In this document: positions 51,490 through 60,175 of the stretch, in pieces
Layout of the letters: each line of letters begins with the position of its first letter
Position numbering within the stretch: position 1 is the first letter of the stretch
Translations under genes and position numbers: made by a program
From: Methanoregula sp.
GTDB taxonomy: Archaea > Halobacteriota > Methanomicrobia > Methanomicrobiales > Methanospirillaceae
NCBI GenBank assembly: GCA_028679075.1
Contig: JAJRCF010000010.1
Coordinates: 18,233-82,232 of the forward strand
Reading direction: 5' to 3'
DNA length: 64,000 bases
The notes under the pieces: generated by a model
What the model was told of the DNA's origin: nothing
Database searches by the model: none
What the model saw: only the letters and a program-made list of their open reading frames with translations

Positions 51490-51604
51490 ATCTGAGCAGC
51501 CATCAGGCTGCGAAGACGAGAAGATTTCTGTAAGAAATCTTCGAGTTCCGACTGGCTCGATAGAGCCAGGAGGATGAGAAGAACGCGTCAGAGTTCTTCG
51601 AACA
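51490..51604 (+). repeat. Hairpin-mosaic intergenic element, copy D
   Basis: Lies between the divergent gene at 51442 and aspS. Stems: GCAGCC-ATCA-GGCTGC, AGATTTC-TGTAA-GAAATCT, GGCTC-GATA-GAGCC, GAACGC-GTCA-GAGTTC (one mismatch). Backbone pieces: GAAGACGAGAAG, TCTTCGAGTTCCGACTGG, as in copy B. The core GGTCGGCTGATGCC is absent, so this is a shorter member. Confidence 0.8.
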
Positions 51605-51654
51605 CCAGCACAATAATCTCATTACCCCCCCCGACCCATTGTTATAGGATTTTA

Positions 51655-52947
51655 ATGCGCATACCCATACAGAACGTCACACCGGAATGCGGCCACGCGG
51701 AAGTCTGCGGCTGGGTCCACGAGGTCAGGGACCTCGGCGGTCTCGCCTTCATGCTGATCCGCGACCGGACCGGCATCATCCAGGTGACCATCCCCAAGAA
51801 GAAAGTACCGGAAGCCGTCCTTGCTGCGGTGAAAGCGGTCTCCCGCGAATCCGTGGTCCGGGTCGCCGGGCCGGTCAAGGCAATCGACAAGGCCCCCGGC
51901 GGCCGCGAGCTCGTGCCGGAATCGATCGAGATCATCAGTCTTGCCGAGACCCCGCTCCCGCTCGATGTCTCCGAGAAGGTCCTCGCCGAGATGGACACAC
52001 GGCTCGACTCCCGGTTCCTCGACGTCCGGAGGCCCCGCGTTGCAGCAGTTTTTGAGATCCGCAGCGCCGCCATTCACGCGATTAACCAGTACTTCCACGA
52101 CAACGGGTTCACGAATATCACCACCCCCAAGATCGTTGCTGCCGCCACCGAAGGCGGGACTGAACTGTTCCCGATCGCGTACTTCGACAAGGAGGCCTTC
52201 CTCAACCAGAGCCCGCAGCTCTACAAGCAGATGATGATGTCTGCCGGCTGCGAGAAGGTGTACGAGATCGGGCCGATCTTCCGTGCAGAAGAGCACAACA
52301 CGACAAAGCACCTCAACGAGGCGACCTCGATCGATATCGAAGTCTCGTTTGCCGACCACCTTGAAGTCATGCGCATCCTCGAGGACCTGATCGTCAAGAC
52401 GTACGCGTACGTGAATACAACGTGCTCCGTGCAGCTGGCAAACCTCGAGATCAACGAGTTTATCCTGCCAAAGGCCCCGTTCCCCCGGCTCCCGTACGCC
52501 GATGCAATCGAGATCGCGAAGAAGAAGATTGAGGAGCCAATCAAGTACGGCGACGACATCAGCCCCGCGGCCGAGCGGGCGATCGGCGCCGAGATGGGCG
52601 GCCACTACTTCATCGTGGACTGGCCCTCCGAGATCCGGCCCTATTACGCAATGCAGTACGAAGACGATCCCTCGATCTGCAAGGCATTCGACATGATGCA
52701 CCCCCGTATGGAGCTCTCGAGCGGGGCCCAGCGGGAACACCGGTACGACCGGCTCGTGCAGCAGATCAGCAAAAAGGGCCTCAACCCAGAGAGCTTCGAC
52801 TTCTACCTCCGCCCGTTCCGGTACGGCATGCCGCCCCACGCGGGCTGGGGGCTTGGCGCGGACCGGCTCGTCATGACCATGCTCGGTCTTTCAAACGTGC
52901 GCGAAGCGGTACTCTTCCCCCGCGACATGCACCGGCTGGTCCCCTGA
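51655..52947 (+). CDS. aspS: Aspartyl-tRNA synthetase, archaeal, probably non-discriminating
   Basis: 430 aa. Class IIb synthetase without the bacterial insertion. The N-terminal OB-fold anticodon domain reads [27 protein letters not shown]; motif 2 is [29 protein letters not shown] and motif 3 [22 protein letters not shown]. In the anticodon region the residues that separate archaeal discriminating (W, K) from non-discriminating (H, P) enzymes are His (GWVHEV) and Pro (KAPGGRE), so it probably also charges tRNA-Asn with Asp for a GatCAB amidotransferase. The start [17 protein letters not shown] at 51655 is the domain start; upstream residues come from repeat D. Confidence 0.95.
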   Translation: MRIPIQNVTPECGHAEVCGWVHEVRDLGGLAFMLIRDRTGIIQVTIPKKKVPEAVLAAVKAVSRESVVRVAGPVKAIDKAPGGRELVPESIEIISLAETPLPLDVSEKVLAEMDTRLDSRFLDVRRPRVAAVFEIRSAAIHAINQYFHDNGFTNITTPKIVAAATEGGTELFPIAYFDKEAFLNQSPQLYKQMMMSAGCEKVYEIGPIFRAEEHNTTKHLNEATSIDIEVSFADHLEVMRILEDLIVKTYAYVNTTCSVQLANLEINEFILPKAPFPRLPYADAIEIAKKKIEEPIKYGDDISPAAERAIGAEMGGHYFIVDWPSEIRPYYAMQYEDDPSICKAFDMMHPRMELSSGAQREHRYDRLVQQISKKGLNPESFDFYLRPFRYGMPPHAGWGLGADRLVMTMLGLSNVREAVLFPRDMHRLVP

Positions 52948-53013
52948 CCACGACCACGAACTATTTTTCCTTCCGGAACAATCGATCTGTAACAATTCAG
53001 GCCCGTATTTCCC

Positions 53014-53919
53014 ATGTCCAAAGCATATTTCATCAATAAAGTACTGGCAACGACCGTTGTCGGCAGTTATCCGGTAGTGAAAGCCGGCGGGCTCAAGAGC
53101 CTCTTCGATCCGCTCCATTCCGCGGTCGAGACCGCAGTCGCCGACCAGATCGGGGCCGGCATCGATATCATCTCCGACGGGCAGGTGCGGGGCGACATGA
53201 TCGGGGCCTTTGCCGGGAAACTGCCCGGCGTCAAGGGCCAGGAGGTCATCGGCAAGATCCAGCCGGCCACTTCCGCGATCACCGTGGCCGACACGAAGTA
53301 TGCGATCTCGAAATTCCCGAAAGTGAAGGGGATCATCACCGGCCCATCAACGCTCGCCCACGGCCTGCACATCAGCACCCCGATGTACCGGAACAAGGAG
53401 GAACTGGCGCTCGACCTCGCGGCGGCCCTCGTTGTCGAGGCACGGAGCCTCGAAGCAGCCGGTGTCACCCTGATCCAGATCGACGAACCGATCCTCTCGA
53501 CCGGCATCGCAGACCTCGCGATCGGGAAACAGGCAGTTGAAATGATCACATCATCGGTCCGGGTCCCCACCTGCATGCATGTCTGTGGGAATATCGGCAA
53601 CGTGATCGACGAGATCCTGAAATACAACGTCAATGTCTTTGACTTCGAGTTCTCGAACAACCAGGCGAACCTCGACATCATCTCACGCCGGGACCTGACC
53701 GGGCATATGCTCGGGTACGGGTGCGTTGATAACACGACCGATGTAGTCGAGACGGTTCCGGAAATACGGAAGCGGATTGATAAGGCCGTGGAATATTTCG
53801 ACCCGAAAATTTTATTGATCGATCCTGACTGCGGCATGCGGATGCGGACCCGCGAGGCGGCCTACTGGAAACTCAAGAACATGTGCGAGGCGGCAAGGGA
53901 AGTCCGGCTGGCGCTGTAG
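53014..53919 (+). CDS. MetE-type cobalamin-independent methionine synthase core
   Basis: 301 aa, the length of the archaeal MetE/MesA core that lacks the bacterial N-terminal half. TTVVGSYPVVKAGG, IDIISDGQVRGDMIGAFAG, LIQIDEPILSTG, VPTCMHVCGNIGNVIDEI (zinc ligands His and Cys) and LLIDPDCGMRMRTREAAYWKLKNM (zinc-ligand Cys) are visible. In methanogens such proteins take the methyl group from a corrinoid protein, or from methylcobalamin in vitro, to homocysteine. It is encoded 66 nt after aspS and probably separate. A stop TAG is used. Confidence 0.9.
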   Translation: MSKAYFINKVLATTVVGSYPVVKAGGLKSLFDPLHSAVETAVADQIGAGIDIISDGQVRGDMIGAFAGKLPGVKGQEVIGKIQPATSAITVADTKYAISKFPKVKGIITGPSTLAHGLHISTPMYRNKEELALDLAAALVVEARSLEAAGVTLIQIDEPILSTGIADLAIGKQAVEMITSSVRVPTCMHVCGNIGNVIDEILKYNVNVFDFEFSNNQANLDIISRRDLTGHMLGYGCVDNTTDVVETVPEIRKRIDKAVEYFDPKILLIDPDCGMRMRTREAAYWKLKNMCEAAREVRLAL

Positions 53920-53957
53920 ATTTTTTCAAAAAAAGCGGCCGGGAGATATGTTCTGAT

Positions 53958-54443
53958 ATGCAACACGGTCCCCGGTTGATCCTTCCCATCATCATGGCCC
54001 TTTTTCTCCTTACTGCCGGTTGCGTCATAAGTATGCCGGGCTCTTCCGGTACTTCCACCACCGTCTCCTCCGGTGCAGCACCCGAAGTACCATCACCCTC
54101 GCCCGGCGACACCTGCTCGCTCACCCCGGGACCGTTCCGGCACCTGCCGGCGTACGAGGATGTCAGCATCACCGTTGACCGGAACACGATCATGAAGGAC
54201 CCGGCCATTACCGTGCGCTTCGACGGCGGGCGGGGACTCGGCATGGTCCAGAGCATGACCGTGACCGTCATCCGTTCGGACTGTGTCACGGAACAGGAGG
54301 TTGTGAAGAAGCCGGGAATCGGGACCAGCGTGACGCTGATGGGCACGACACAGACAGACCGGGTTATCGTTGTCCTCCTGATGACGTCGGGAGAGCAGTA
54401 TACGGTAATCGATGGCAATTACCCGTTCCCGATAAAGATGTAA
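53958..54443 (+). CDS. Secreted lipoprotein, unknown
   Basis: 161 aa. The start MQHGPRLILPIIMALFLLTAGC has a lipobox (LTAGC) at residues 18-22, followed by a Ser/Thr/Pro-rich linker and a ~95-residue beta domain (YEDVSITVDRNTIMKDPAITVRFDGGRGLGMVQSMTVTVIRSD). GGGAG lies 12 nt upstream of the ATG. The longer frame from 53883 overlaps metE and is rejected. Function unknown. Confidence 0.76.
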   Translation: MQHGPRLILPIIMALFLLTAGCVISMPGSSGTSTTVSSGAAPEVPSPSPGDTCSLTPGPFRHLPAYEDVSITVDRNTIMKDPAITVRFDGGRGLGMVQSMTVTVIRSDCVTEQEVVKKPGIGTSVTLMGTTQTDRVIVVLLMTSGEQYTVIDGNYPFPIKM

Positions 54444-54652
54444 TTTTATTATTCGGCAGGTGCTGACGGGTATGGGAAAATGACACAGTTGATGTGAGAA
54501 GTACCGCAGGTACGATCCCGGGGGTGCCGACAGGATCGCTGCGAACCCTCCTGCACTTCGTTGCCGGTGGGTCAGCGATCATCACCGGGCTAAAACCCGG
54601 TCTCGTCTCCACCATAGCAGATCTAAGGTTTTCCCAATCAACAAATAAACGC

Positions 54653-54907
54653 CTAATCTGTCTTTTCCTGAATCCTTCTGATGAGGTCTGTCATATATTC
54701 CTCTCCCTCATCGGAATTCAGCCATTCAATGATCTGAGACTTCAAATCATCATTATGATTATTGAAAAATATGCGTAATGCGGCTGTAATGATATCATTT
54801 CTTGAAGAATATTCTCCATTCTCAATCGCCGTATTGATTTTCAGTAACAGATCGTGGGGGCATTTATAGGAAATTTGTTCTTTTGGTTTACCCTGTATAG
54901 ACGGCAT
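54653..54907 (-). CDS. Ribbon-helix-helix DNA-binding protein
   Basis: 84 aa. ISYKCPHDLLLKINTAIENGEYSSRNDIITAALRIFFNNH has the pattern of an RHH (CopG/Arc-type) domain: a beta strand, a first helix, the turn EYSSRND and a second helix. A C-terminal acidic helix follows. GC content is lower than the neighbours (close to 40%), as in recently acquired genes or toxin-antitoxin units, but no toxin gene is adjacent. The short 5' region offers no clear Shine-Dalgarno, so it may be leaderless. Confidence 0.72.
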   Translation of the reverse strand: MPSIQGKPKEQISYKCPHDLLLKINTAIENGEYSSRNDIITAALRIFFNNHNDDLKSQIIEWLNSDEGEEYMTDLIRRIQEKTD

Positions 54908-55083
54908 TTATGTAAGAATGCAAGGGAAATCTTAATTCTTTTTGCAATCCTAGAGAGGTTCAAGAGAAACGTTTATTATAACAGTTTTTAAATAGATTTG
55001 TTAGATACGACAGTTCCGGGCATTTCAGGAACCGACGAAGAATGGACAGAGGATCAGATCATTATGGGATAAAAAGAAAATAT

Positions 55084-55134
55084 CCGGCCATAAGAAAAAC
55101 CGGCCATACTAATACAGAAAATAATACAGAAAAT
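55084..55134 (+). repeat. Short direct repeats before the receiver-PAS gene
   Basis: CCGGCCATA occurs at 55084-55092 and 55100-55108, and a perfect 12-nt tandem AATACAGAAAAT at 55111-55122 and 55123-55134, directly before the TTTTTTGACT leader. They lie in the AT-rich 262-nt gap before the receiver-PAS gene, downstream of the TTTTTAAATAG TATA candidate (near 54986). They may bind a regulator or simply be slippage products. Confidence 0.5.
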
Positions 55135-55169
55135 TTTTGACTAAAAAAAATGTTTGTGTGAGACACTCG

Positions 55170-57206
55170 ATGATCTCTGTCCTTTACGTTGATGACGAAC
55201 AGAGCCTGCTGGATATTGCCAAGATATTTCTTGAACAGACCGGTGAGTTCCTTATTGATACTTCAACATCGGTACCGGAGGCACAGAAAAAACTTGAATC
55301 CATAAAATATGACGCGATACTATCCGATTACCAGATGCCGGTCATGGATGGGATACAATTCCTTAAATTCGTCCGGGAATATTATGGTTCGATCCCGTTC
55401 ATCCTGTTCACCGGCCGGGGGCGCGAAGAAGTTGTCATCCAGGCACTGGAAAACGGCGCCGATTTTTATATCCAGAAAGGCGGCGATCCCCGATCGCAGT
55501 TCGCCGAGCTGGAGAACAAGATCGAGAAAGCCGTCACCGCGAAACAGGCCATCCGTGCACAGAAGGAATCGGAGCAGCGGCTGACCGATATCATCAATTT
55601 CCTTCCTGACCCCACGCTCGTTATCGATGCACAGGGTTGTGTTATCGCATGGAACCGTGCCATGGAACAGATGACCGGTGTTCCTGCACCGGACATGCTC
55701 GGCAAAAGAAATTTTGAATATGCGCTCCCGTTCTACCATGAACGCCGCCCGATGCTGCTCAATCTCATCCTCTCGTACACGAGTGCCATTGCACAGACCT
55801 ACGAGAATATCCGGCAGGACGGCAACACGCTCATATCGGAAAAATTCATCCAGGGCATGTACGGGGGGAAAGGGGCCTACCTCTGGTTCGTTGCATCCCC
55901 GCTCTGTGATGCTCACGGAAATATTGTCGGGGCGATCGAATCGGTCCGGGATATCACCGCACAGAAAAAACTGGAGCAGTCTGTCAGGGCCGGCGAGCAG
56001 CGTTACCACAATGTTTTCGATGCTGCTGCGGAGGCGATGATCGTCATTGACCGGGATTCCGGAAGGATCCTCGATGCGAACACGGCTGCCATGCAGCTGT
56101 ACGGGTATACCTACGATGAATTCAGGTCCCTGCAGTCCCGCGATCTTACTGACGATGGCAAACGGATGATACCGGCCGACCGGGAAGGAATCCTGCATAT
56201 TCCCGAGCGCCATCACACAAAAAAAGACGGTTCCCTGTTCCCGGCAGAGATCTCCGGCAATATCTATCCCCAGAAGAAACGGACGATCGCCATCATCACG
56301 GTACGGGACATCACGGATCGTAAGAATACGGAACAGGAACTTGCCCGGAGAAATGACAACCTCAACGCGGCCAATGAACAACTCGCAGCAGCTATAGAGG
56401 AACTCCGGCAGAATTGCGAAGAACTTGGCAATAACCAGCGCCAGCTGAGCCAGACCAATGACTTCCTTGCCAGCCTGATATCCGCTTCTCCGTTTGCCAT
56501 CATCGCATTCGATACCGGGGGCACCATTCTCAGGTGGAATGCCGCCGCCGAACGGCTGTTCGGCTGGTCTGAAGCGGAGATGGTCGGGAAAATTTTCCCA
56601 AATATTCCCGCGGAGAAAATCCCGGAATTCGAGGCATCGATCCAGCAGGTCCTTTCAGGGGAAACCATTCGCGGTATTGAACTGCGGCGCGTTACAAAAG
56701 ACGGTTCGAAAGTCGACATCCGGCTTTTTGCAGCACCGGTATATCGCGACGAAGTCGCCGTTACCGGTGTCCTTGGAATCATCGAAGATATTACGGAGCA
56801 AAAAGCGACAGCAGAGGCACTTTCGGAGAACCGGAGGATCCTTGATACCCTTATGCATAACCTGCCCGGCATGGTTTACCGGTGCAGGAATGATCCCGAA
56901 TGGACCATGGAGTTCGTCAGCAGCGGCTGCATGGATCTTACCGGCTATGCACCCGAAGACCTGATCCGGAACCACACCGTCTCCTTTGCGTCACTTATCG
57001 TTCCCGATGACCGCCGGCGGGTGTACGATATGATCCGGCAGGGTGTTGACGGCCTTCAGCCATTCCGGATTGAATTCCGGATATCCGACCGGGCCGGCCA
57101 GGTACGAGAGGTCTGGGGACATGGGCGGGGGATTTTTGGCAAGCAGGGGGAGCTCGTTGCTCTTGAAGGCTATATTACGGACAACTATGAGCGCAAACAG
57201 GCCTGA
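55170..57206 (+). CDS. Receiver-PAS-PAS-PAS-PAS signalling protein
   Basis: 678 aa, soluble. Receiver domain at residues ~1-120: acidic pocket D8-D9, phospho-acceptor Asp53 (AILSDYQMPVMDG), Thr in ILFTGRG and Lys in FYIQKGG. Four PAS domains follow, with starts near 140 (RLTDIINFLPDPTLVIDAQG), 270 (YHNVFDAAAEAMIVIDRDSG), 430 (FLASLISASPFAIIAFDTGG) and 555 (RRILDTLMHNLPGMVYRCRN). No HisKA or HATPase domain follows, and the C-terminus ends directly after the last PAS (ITDNYERKQA). A partner kinase must phosphorylate it. The ATG at 55170 (MISVLYVDDE) is chosen over an upstream TTG at 55137. Confidence 0.87.
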   Translation: MISVLYVDDEQSLLDIAKIFLEQTGEFLIDTSTSVPEAQKKLESIKYDAILSDYQMPVMDGIQFLKFVREYYGSIPFILFTGRGREEVVIQALENGADFYIQKGGDPRSQFAELENKIEKAVTAKQAIRAQKESEQRLTDIINFLPDPTLVIDAQGCVIAWNRAMEQMTGVPAPDMLGKRNFEYALPFYHERRPMLLNLILSYTSAIAQTYENIRQDGNTLISEKFIQGMYGGKGAYLWFVASPLCDAHGNIVGAIESVRDITAQKKLEQSVRAGEQRYHNVFDAAAEAMIVIDRDSGRILDANTAAMQLYGYTYDEFRSLQSRDLTDDGKRMIPADREGILHIPERHHTKKDGSLFPAEISGNIYPQKKRTIAIITVRDITDRKNTEQELARRNDNLNAANEQLAAAIEELRQNCEELGNNQRQLSQTNDFLASLISASPFAIIAFDTGGTILRWNAAAERLFGWSEAEMVGKIFPNIPAEKIPEFEASIQQVLSGETIRGIELRRVTKDGSKVDIRLFAAPVYRDEVAVTGVLGIIEDITEQKATAEALSENRRILDTLMHNLPGMVYRCRNDPEWTMEFVSSGCMDLTGYAPEDLIRNHTVSFASLIVPDDRRRVYDMIRQGVDGLQPFRIEFRISDRAGQVREVWGHGRGIFGKQGELVALEGYITDNYERKQA

Positions 57207-57238
57207 AAAGTAAAGGGAATTTCTCCCGCACCTGCCCC

Positions 57239-57874
57239 TTACACCACTCTCGACGTGGTGGAGGCCTCGATACCTTTCTCCGTGATGATGAAGGGCAGCA
57301 GCCGCTGGGGAGCCGCTGCGTCCTTGATCTTGTGGACGGCAAGCGTCCGCTCGATATCGGACTGGGAGATATTGGTCTTGAACTCAATGACCACATCCGC
57401 CGCCCGCATCAGCTTCGTCATCTCCATAGGCGAGTGGATACCGGTATAGACCACGAACAACAGGTTGGCCCCGCGTTTCTTCATCTCCTCGCGGGACATC
57501 CGCAGGAACTTAAGCGCCCCGTCAATCCCGTACTTGATGACAATCGCCGAGAGCGAATCGATCACAATCCTGCTGCCCGCCATCTGGGTGATGTACATCT
57601 CGGGATGCAGCTCGCTGGCATCGATCATGCCCACGTCCACATCGCCATCGTTCATGAAGTACGTGCCTTCTTCCCCGCCTTCCGCTTTCCAGAACTGTAT
57701 TGCTGCGAGGTCAACCCCGGCAAGCGGCGTGCCATAGATCATAACAAGGGTCCCCTCGGGAAACCCGCCGTCAAGCAGCAGGTTGAGACCGACAATGCCG
57801 GTGGTCCGCTTTTTAACTCTCCCGCTGATCGGGATGTCCTGGATCCGGCTTCGCGTATCTGTCGGGGCGACCAT
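57239..57874 (-). CDS. KaiC-like RecA-superfamily protein with degenerate P-loop
   Basis: 211 aa. GIVGLNLLLDGGFPEGTLVMIYGTPLAGVDLAAIQFW aligns with the KaiC/RadA start (TGhxxLDxhhxGGhPxGxhhhhxGxxGxGKThhxxQFh), but the P-loop GTPLAGVD lacks the Lys-Ser/Thr pair. The second conserved strand SRIVIDSLSAIV (Walker B Asp) and RGANLLFVVYTGIHSPMEMTKLMRAADVVIEF remain. The protein therefore probably does not hydrolyse ATP and may act as a partner or sensor. It lies 32 nt from the 3' end of the receiver-PAS gene, convergent. Confidence 0.82.
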   Translation of the reverse strand: MVAPTDTRSRIQDIPISGRVKKRTTGIVGLNLLLDGGFPEGTLVMIYGTPLAGVDLAAIQFWKAEGGEEGTYFMNDGDVDVGMIDASELHPEMYITQMAGSRIVIDSLSAIVIKYGIDGALKFLRMSREEMKKRGANLLFVVYTGIHSPMEMTKLMRAADVVIEFKTNISQSDIERTLAVHKIKDAAAPQRLLPFIITEKGIEASTTSRVV

Positions 57875-57966
57875 AGGGGATATACCGGAGAGTATTATTG
57901 AATGTCTGCTTAAAAGGCTTGTGGGGCCCCGGGCTTATTTGTCGCAGAATATCCCGCCAAATCGGA

Positions 57967-59508
57967 TTAGGAGCCCGATCCGCCGAACTTTTGCCGGAGG
58001 TCCCTTCTCAGCAGCTTCCAGCCATGGACCCGGGGCAGCGAGTCCACGATGATCAGGTTCCGCGGGACCTTGTACCCGGCCATGTGGTCCCGGCACCAGG
58101 CCGTAAACTCAGCCTCGGTCAGGGCAGCCCCGGGCCGGAGTACGACCGCAGCGACCGGGAACTCTCCTTTCCGCTCGTCCGGCACGCCGAAGACCGCGAC
58201 ATCCGCCACCGCCGGGTGCCGGATGATCGCGTTCTCCACTTCCGTGGGATAGATCTTCCAGCCCGACATGATGATCATGTCCTTCTTCCGGTCAGTGATG
58301 CAGAGGATGCCGTCCGCATCGAGGTTCCCGATATCGCCGGTCAGGAACCACCCGTCGTGACGGAATACGTCCCGGGTCGCATCCGGCAGGTTCCAGTAAC
58401 CTTTCGCAATGGCAGGGCCACGGAGGGCGATCTCACCGCTCTCGCCAAACGGCAGCTCCTTCTCCGGGTCGGCCGTGTCCACGACCTTCATCTCCGTGTA
58501 GCCGACTGCGACCCCAACACTCGTGTAGTTCTTGGTGAGGTGGGGGTACTCGGGCAGGGTGGTCGTGCCCGAGCCGATCACGATCGTCTCGGAGAGGCCG
58601 TACGAATTTGCAACCGGGATATGGTACCGCTTGTCGAACGCCTCCCAGACCACCGGCAGGAGCCCGCCGCCACCGGAGATGATCACGCGGGCGCAGCGGA
58701 GACGCTGCTCGGTCCCGGGCACGGCATGGACGAGCGAGTGGATGACCGGTGGCATACCGGCAAGGATCGTCACCTCGTACTGTTCTGCAAGGGCAAGGTA
58801 GCGTTCGAGCTCGAACCGCTCCATCATGACGTACGTGCCCCCGGCCCGGATCACCGAGAGCCCCCACGAGAGGCCGACATGTCCCATCGGGTAAATGCCG
58901 AGATACGTGTCAACGGGCCGGAGCCGGAGTGCATCGCGTTCCGTGTCGAGCGCCGTCATCCAGTTGCCGTGGGTGAGCATCGCACCTTTCGGCTTGCCGG
59001 TCGTGCCGGCCGTGTACTGGATGTGGCAGAGGTCTTCGGTCGAGCAGTTGGCCGCCCGCATATTTGCCGGGGCTGGCGGGAACGATTCCCAGGATACCGT
59101 CCCGTCGCACCCCCCGCCGCAGCAGATGATATGGGAGACCGTGGGTGCGTCCTTCCGGATACTTCCTATGATGCCGGCGCCCTGCCGGTCCGTGATCACC
59201 GCGATCGCACCGGCATCGTTGAGCACGTGCAGCAGTTCCTCTCCCTTGTATACGATGTTGGTCGGCACCGCGACCGCACCGATCCGCCAGAGCGCGAAGT
59301 AACTGATCAGGTATTCCGGCGAACTGTCAAGGTAGATGCAGACCCGGTCGCCTTTCTTCACACCAAGCGAGAGGAGTCCGGCACCGATCCGGTTCATCTC
59401 GTCGCGGAGCCGTTTGTAACTGTAGGTCTCGTCCCGCGAGGGGCAGATGAGCGCGGCCTTTGCTTCGGGAACGCTCTTTGCATCGAGAAGGGTGGTGACG
59501 TTGGACAT
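57967..59508 (-). CDS. AMP-forming acyl-CoA synthetase
   Basis: 513 aa. ANL superfamily: adenylates a carboxylic acid and transfers it to CoA. The P-loop motif is QYTAGTTGKPKGAMLTH, motif A5 SYGLSETIVIG, motif A7 GWFLTGDIG, motif A8 DRKKDMIIMSGWKIYPTEVE and a C-terminal PRVHGWKLLRRDLR that keeps the catalytic Lys, although the Gly usually before it is Trp. Substrate unknown; the size fits medium- or long-chain or aryl acids. The ATG at 59508 (MSNVTTLLDAKS) is preferred to an upstream TTG at 59532. Confidence 0.93.
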   Translation of the reverse strand: MSNVTTLLDAKSVPEAKAALICPSRDETYSYKRLRDEMNRIGAGLLSLGVKKGDRVCIYLDSSPEYLISYFALWRIGAVAVPTNIVYKGEELLHVLNDAGAIAVITDRQGAGIIGSIRKDAPTVSHIICCGGGCDGTVSWESFPPAPANMRAANCSTEDLCHIQYTAGTTGKPKGAMLTHGNWMTALDTERDALRLRPVDTYLGIYPMGHVGLSWGLSVIRAGGTYVMMERFELERYLALAEQYEVTILAGMPPVIHSLVHAVPGTEQRLRCARVIISGGGGLLPVVWEAFDKRYHIPVANSYGLSETIVIGSGTTTLPEYPHLTKNYTSVGVAVGYTEMKVVDTADPEKELPFGESGEIALRGPAIAKGYWNLPDATRDVFRHDGWFLTGDIGNLDADGILCITDRKKDMIIMSGWKIYPTEVENAIIRHPAVADVAVFGVPDERKGEFPVAAVVLRPGAALTEAEFTAWCRDHMAGYKVPRNLIIVDSLPRVHGWKLLRRDLRQKFGGSGS

Positions 59509-59660
59509 GATTTTGGGATTGTGACTTTTCAATCAAAATTGGACGCTGATGTATATAGTTGTTCATTATCCGGGAACCGGCAGCTCGTGTACGGCGGTCA
59601 GGCAGGGCTGCGATGCCAAACTATTTCTTCTCTCTGGCCCGAATGTTCTGCCGGACAATT

Positions 59661-60020
59661 ATGGCGGAAGAATCAGACCAGCCACAACAGACAACGAGCA
59701 GCCAACCGGCACCGGCTTCCCAATCCCAGCAGCCCCGGGGCCAGCAGCACCAGGGGCAGCGGAGGCACGACCGGCGTGACCGGGGCCAGGGGCGGAACCC
59801 GGGTGGCCAGCAGCACCACCAGCGGAGGGGACCCCCGTCCCAGCAGCAGCCGGCACCGGGAACACCCGCTCCCGCAGCACCCTCAGGAAAAGCAGCCGAT
59901 ATCGATGACGAGGAAGAGACCGAACGCGACCGCTCCTCCTCCCAGCGCCGGCACTTCCGGGGAGGGCGGCAACCCAAGAGAGTTGTCGAAGAGTGGGCGA
60001 GCGATATCTACTGCGAATAA
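59661..60020 (+). CDS. Disordered Gln/Arg/Gly/Pro-rich protein with conserved-looking C-terminus
   Basis: 119 aa. The start MAEESDQPQQTTSS is followed by a long low-complexity region (QSQQPRGQQHQGQRRHDRRDRGQGRNPGGQQHHQRRG), an acidic patch (DIDDEEETERD), a basic RRHFRGGRQPKR and a non-repetitive end VVEEWASDIYCE. It has no recognised fold and resembles RGG-type RNA-binding or condensate-forming proteins. Earlier in-frame ATGs (59613, 59643) exist. The composition makes the frame choice uncertain, but the ordered C-terminus argues for a real protein. Confidence 0.6.
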   Translation: MAEESDQPQQTTSSQPAPASQSQQPRGQQHQGQRRHDRRDRGQGRNPGGQQHHQRRGPPSQQQPAPGTPAPAAPSGKAADIDDEEETERDRSSSQRRHFRGGRQPKRVVEEWASDIYCE

Positions 60021-60175
60021 TCTTCATTCCCCCCATCTTTTTTCCGGTGCAGGAAACGCGACACCGGTCTATTCGGATTCCCCGTACCGGGAAGCCCTGA
60101 AAATGACTGAAACAACTTTTTCACTAATCAGCGTCTTTATCAATAATTAAAATAAAAGTAATTCTATTCGTTTTG

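Noticed and set aside
57898..60150. 750-codon open frame on the plus strand
   Set aside because: It runs antisense to the acyl-CoA synthetase and then through the disordered-protein gene in another frame. The translation shows no fold and has shadow-type composition.
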